From Telluribacter roseus (GTDB lineage Bacteria > Bacteroidota > Bacteroidia > Cytophagales > Spirosomataceae), in assembly GCF_017355915.2 (NCBI RefSeq), contig NZ_JAFEUV020000014.1:95061-159060 (forward strand): a DNA stretch of 64,000 bases, in the 5' to 3' direction. Below the pieces are notes generated by a model. That model searched no databases. It saw nothing but the letters and a program-made list of their open reading frames with translations, and was not told the origin of the DNA. Of this stretch, positions 61,140 to 64,000 are shown one piece after another. Positions within the stretch are counted from its first letter, which is position 1, and the number at the start of each line of letters is the position of its first letter. The position numbers and the translations under genes were made by a program.

Positions 61140-62132
61140 ATGAATACGCGATTATCATTATTAGTAGCTAGTGTTTTTTCACCTTTATTGGCTTTTTCAC
61201 AGGCCGATTTCAAGAGCTATACGCAGAAGATTCCGGGTAGCAGCCAGACCTACGATATGGTGGCTATACCGGGAGGTGAGTTTATGATGGGAAGCCCGGC
61301 TTCCGAAAAAGGCCGCCGCGAGGACGAAGGCCCGCAGCACAAGGTCAAGATCGAGCCCTTCTGGATGGGTAAGTACGAGGTCACCTGGGATATCTATGAT
61401 CTGTATGCCTTCAAGAACATGGAGAAGGAAATGGCCGCCCGTAACCCCGACCCTTCCAATAGCATTGCCAAGACGGACGCCAGTACCCGTCCCAGCCCTC
61501 CGTACGTAGATATGTCGTTCGGAATGGGGCGCGCGGGCTATCCGGCTATCAACATGACGCAGTACTCGGCCATCTACTTCTGTAAGTGGCTGTACGAAAA
61601 GACGGGCATCTTTTACCGCCTGCCTACTGAGGCCGAGTGGGAATACGCCGCCCGTGCCGGTACCAAGACCGCCTACTCGTTTGGCGACGATCCGGCCAAG
61701 TTGGGTGAATATGCCTGGTACAAGGATAACAGTGACGGAGCTTACAAGCAGATTGGTCAGAAGAAGCCTAACCCCTGGGGGCTGCACGATATACACGGCA
61801 ACGTAATGGAGTGGACACTGGACCAGTACCACCCCGACTACTACGCCAAAAGGGCTAAGGGAGAAGTAAAAGAAGCCTTTGCTCCCGTAACTGAGCTGTA
61901 CCCCAACGCCGTCAGGGGCGGATCGTGGGACGACGATGCTTCGGTAGCCCGTAGCGCCGCCCGTACCCCCTCGTCACCCGACTGGAAGATCCTGGACCCC
62001 CAGCTGCCCAAGAGCGAGTGGTGGCTCACCAGCGCCTCCTTTGTAGGCATGCGCCTGGTACGTCCGGTGAAAACACCTTCGAAGGAGGAGATCGAGAAGT
62101 ACTACAACCCGCCTCTGATCGAAGACTATTGA
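61140..62132 (+). CDS. Formylglycine-generating-enzyme-like (SUMF1/FGE-sulfatase) protein
   Basis: A 330-residue exported protein (signal MNTRLSLLVASVFSPLLAFSQ). The fold block AIPGGEFMMGSPASEKGRREDEGPQHKVKIEPFWMGKYEVTWDIYDLY and the C-terminal YRLPTEAEWEYAARAG plus NPWGLHDIHGNVMEWTLDQY and GGSWDDDA are typical of SUMF1-type domains. True FGE uses a Cys pair; none is evident here, so it is probably a non-FGE member of the fold. It precedes a Tat-exported Gfo/Idh/MocA gene by 39 bases, suggesting one operon. ATG at 61140 is chosen over an upstream TTG. Confidence 0.88.
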   Translation: MNTRLSLLVASVFSPLLAFSQADFKSYTQKIPGSSQTYDMVAIPGGEFMMGSPASEKGRREDEGPQHKVKIEPFWMGKYEVTWDIYDLYAFKNMEKEMAARNPDPSNSIAKTDASTRPSPPYVDMSFGMGRAGYPAINMTQYSAIYFCKWLYEKTGIFYRLPTEAEWEYAARAGTKTAYSFGDDPAKLGEYAWYKDNSDGAYKQIGQKKPNPWGLHDIHGNVMEWTLDQYHPDYYAKRAKGEVKEAFAPVTELYPNAVRGGSWDDDASVARSAARTPSSPDWKILDPQLPKSEWWLTSASFVGMRLVRPVKTPSKEEIEKYYNPPLIEDY

Positions 62133-62171
62133 TTTAGCATATATATCCTTTAACTCTTAACATACAGTACA

Positions 62172-63500
62172 ATGGAAAAAAATCGTCGCGAATTCCTAAA
62201 AGCCTCCGGCCTACTGGCGGGTGGAGCCCTGCTTAGCCCTCTGGCATCCTACGGCTATAATAGTGCGGTAGACGATACAATCAAAGTCGCTCTGATCGGT
62301 TGTGGTGGTCGTGGCTCCGGAGCCGCAGCACAAGCTCTTAGCACTAGCCAGAACGTCAAACTGGTAGCTATGGCCGATGCCTTCCGCGATCGTCTGGAAG
62401 AAGCGTACACAGGTCTGACTAAGCGTAAATATAAAGATGCTTCGGGTAAGGAAGTCAGTAAGGTAGATGTACCCGACTCTCGCAAGTTTGTAGGGTTGGA
62501 TGCTTATAAGCAAGCCATTGCTCTGGCCGATGTAGTGATCCTGGCAAGCCCTCCGGGCTTCCGTCCTTCTCACTTCGAAGAAGCCGTACGTCAGAACAAG
62601 CACGTTTTTATGGAGAAGCCTGTCGCAACCGATGCCCCTGGTATCCGTAAAGTGCTTGAAGTGGCCGAAATTGCTAAGAAGAAAAAACTGAACGTGGTGA
62701 CTGGCCTGCAGCGCCACTACCAGCGCAACTACCGCGAAGCCATGAAACGCATCCACGACGGTGCCCTGGGTGACATCGTGGGCGGACAGGTGTACTGGGT
62801 AAGTGGTGGCGTATGGGTGCGTGAGCGCCAGCCCAGCATGACCGAGATGGAATACCAGATGCGTAACTGGTACTACTTCAACTGGCTGTGCGGCGACCAT
62901 ATCGTGGAGCAGCATGTACACAACATAGATGTAGCCAACTGGGCGAAGAACGCCTATCCGGTAAGCATACAAGGTACTGGTGGCCGTCAGGTACGTACGG
63001 ACAAAAAGTACGGCGAGATATTTGACCACCACATGCTGGATATGGTGTACGCTGATGGTACCTGTATTTCGAGTCAGTGCCGTCACTACGAAGGTACTTA
63101 CAGCAAAGTAGATGAGGCCTTCGTGGGTACCAAAGGACGCATCGACAGCTTCAGTGACAAAGGTACTGTACTGAAAGATTATAAAGGAGGCGTCATATAC
63201 GCCCACGACAGCAAAGGCGACAAGAACCCCTACCAGGTAGAGCACGATGAACTGTTTGAGGCTATCGCCAAAGGAGAGTATAAGTTTGCCGATGCTGAGC
63301 GCACCGCCAAAAGTACTATGACGGCCATTATGGGCCGGATGGCTACCTACTCGGGCAAGCTGGTGAAGTGGGATGACGCTCTGAACTCAAATATCAACCT
63401 CTTCCCGGATAAGCTGGCCTGGGACGCTATGCCTAAGGTACTTCCCGGACCAGATGGATACTACCCGGTAGCAGTACCTGGCAAGACGCAGGTGATATAA
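62172..63500 (+). CDS. Gfo/Idh/MocA family oxidoreductase, Tat-exported
   Basis: A 442-residue NAD(P)-dependent oxidoreductase with a twin-arginine signal (NRREFLKASGLLAGGALLSPL), so it acts in the periplasm with a pre-folded cofactor. Rossmann motif VALIGCGGRGSGAAAQAL, the catalytic-region EKPVATD (about 145), and TGLQRHYQRNYREAMKRIHDG then GDHIVEQHVHNIDVANW. Such exported members may act on sugars or polyols, or reduce keto-sugars as part of glycoside cleavage. It probably forms an operon with the preceding SUMF1-like gene. Confidence 0.93.
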   Translation: MEKNRREFLKASGLLAGGALLSPLASYGYNSAVDDTIKVALIGCGGRGSGAAAQALSTSQNVKLVAMADAFRDRLEEAYTGLTKRKYKDASGKEVSKVDVPDSRKFVGLDAYKQAIALADVVILASPPGFRPSHFEEAVRQNKHVFMEKPVATDAPGIRKVLEVAEIAKKKKLNVVTGLQRHYQRNYREAMKRIHDGALGDIVGGQVYWVSGGVWVRERQPSMTEMEYQMRNWYYFNWLCGDHIVEQHVHNIDVANWAKNAYPVSIQGTGGRQVRTDKKYGEIFDHHMLDMVYADGTCISSQCRHYEGTYSKVDEAFVGTKGRIDSFSDKGTVLKDYKGGVIYAHDSKGDKNPYQVEHDELFEAIAKGEYKFADAERTAKSTMTAIMGRMATYSGKLVKWDDALNSNINLFPDKLAWDAMPKVLPGPDGYYPVAVPGKTQVI

Positions 63501-63547
63501 GAGCTATTAGCTGTTAGGTTTTAGCCGTTAGCCTTTTACTTGAAGCT

Positions 63548-64000
63548 TGTCCCGACCTAAAAAAACGATACAGATTTTTAGGTGATTGGAGTTAAACAAA
63601 TTCAGCAGTAGAAGCCCTAGGGCTTCTACTGCTTTTAGCTTTATAGGTTCTCATTTTGATCTGGTCTTGTTGGTGCATCATCTCCGGCGTGAGTAGGTGG
63701 TTTGAATAATGGGGCCTTTGTCGGTTGTACACATCAATGGACTCTTTCACTACCTTACGAATCAGACGTAAGTCCTCTCCAGCGGCATCAAGCATAAACT
63801 CCTGCTTGAGGATGCCGTTGATTCTCTCTGCGACAGCATTCTCATAAGGATCAGAGTCCTGGGTCATGCTGCATTGGATGTTGTTTTTGAGTAAGACCTG
63901 TTGATACTGGTCGGCACAGTACTGTATCCCCCTGTCAGAGTGGTGGATCAGCTCGAGCTTCTTGTCCACCCTCTGTTTGAGGGCCATCCTCAGGGCGTTA
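63548..64000 (-). mobile_element. IS3-family insertion sequence, one end only
   Basis: The left edge is taken at TGTCCCGACCT (63548), a TG-starting sequence that resembles IS3-family terminal repeats; the other end lies beyond the window, so the inverted repeat cannot be confirmed. The enclosed gene is the 3' part of orfB. The boundary is approximate. Confidence 0.55.
63592..64000 (-). CDS. IS3-family transposase OrfB, 3' part (cut by window end)
   Basis: At least 136 residues of the C-terminal integrase core. The frame remains open to the window edge. The second catalytic Asp lies in IHHSDRGIQYCADQYQQ and the Glu in NAVAERINGILKQEF, with NHLLTPEMMHQQ near the end. This is the DDE transposase of the IS3/IS150 type, which works with OrfA to move the element. 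Complete to its stop at 63592; the start is outside the window, so intactness cannot be judged. Confidence 0.93.
   Translation of the reverse strand, partial: NALRMALKQRVDKKLELIHHSDRGIQYCADQYQQVLLKNNIQCSMTQDSDPYENAVAERINGILKQEFMLDAAGEDLRLIRKVVKESIDVYNRQRPHYSNHLLTPEMMHQQDQIKMRTYKAKSSRSPRASTAEFV

Noticed and set aside
62211..63245. 344-codon minus-strand frame opposite the Gfo/Idh/MocA gene
   Set aside because: Antisense to a well-conserved oxidoreductase; no domain and no start signal.
1..64000. CRISPR arrays, tRNA or rRNA genes
   Set aside because: No regularly spaced repeats, no cloverleaf-like segments and no rRNA-like stretch were seen on either strand.

Overview
The window looks like chromosomal DNA of a Bacteroidota bacterium, most likely order Cytophagales (Spirosomataceae or a close relative). 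This is inferred from gene content and style: TAnnTTTG-type -7 promoter elements, almost no Shine-Dalgarno sequences, NTF2-like, DUF6503-like and DUF6797-like secreted proteins, Tat-exported sugar oxidoreductase and isomerase homologues, and Bacteroidota-type NUDIX and AraC regulators. It is a mosaic of housekeeping genes and sugar or polysaccharide utilisation genes. I saw no rRNA, tRNA, CRISPR array or prophage. The only mobile items are a REP-associated transposase with its repeats (about 42.0-43.6 kb) and the end of an IS3-family element at the right edge.

Left part (1-11.4 kb): a secreted GH95 alpha-L-fucosidase, two lipoproteins, a VOC-fold protein and NADP-isocitrate dehydrogenase. Next comes a glucuronate module: an SDR oxidoreductase (candidate fructuronate reductase) downstream of a remarkable 1096-residue open frame that joins mannonate dehydratase (UxuA) to a GH67 alpha-glucuronidase, with the glucuronidase signal peptide inside the frame. 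A divergent LacI-family regulator carrying an extra N-terminal zinc ribbon faces it across a perfect 40-bp palindrome. The module would release (methyl)glucuronate from xylan and feed it towards 2-keto-3-deoxygluconate.

Centre (11.4-32 kb): aminotransferase, ferredoxin-type reductase, a BlaI/BlaR1-like pair with three dyad operators, recF, pdhA, a membrane-anchored TPR protein, ribH with an overlapping small membrane gene, aspartate kinase, serS, a QorB-like reductase with an AraC regulator, three consecutive polytopic membrane proteins (two are tandem paralogues resembling GT-C glycosyltransferases), an acyl-CoA dehydrogenase and a cupin/AraC regulator. Many of these units end in clear hairpin terminators.

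Right part (32-64 kb): nuoKLMN as an isolated block of complex I membrane subunits, a DnaQ-like exonuclease, glpK, a beta-barrel protein, the REP/RAYT locus, a GH16 hydrolase, two alpha/beta hydrolases, an ECF sigma factor with a four-helix membrane protein, and a NUDIX-type regulator facing a carboxylesterase across a 35-bp operator-like palindrome. These are followed by a Tat sugar isomerase/epimerase, a large DUF6797/beta-propeller/cytochrome c protein, YqgE, a CYP152-type P450, gamma-carbonic anhydrase, DedA, an ABC-F ATPase, a formylglycine-generating-enzyme-like protein, a Gfo/Idh/MocA oxidoreductase and the IS3 transposase fragment.

The most unusual items are the UxuA-GH67 fusion with its zinc-ribbon LacI regulator and 40-bp palindrome, the REP-flanked RAYT, the BlaI boxes ahead of a BlaR1 lacking a penicillin sensor, and a marked excess of the tetranucleotide GTAC. 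All calls come from reading the sequence; no database search was run.
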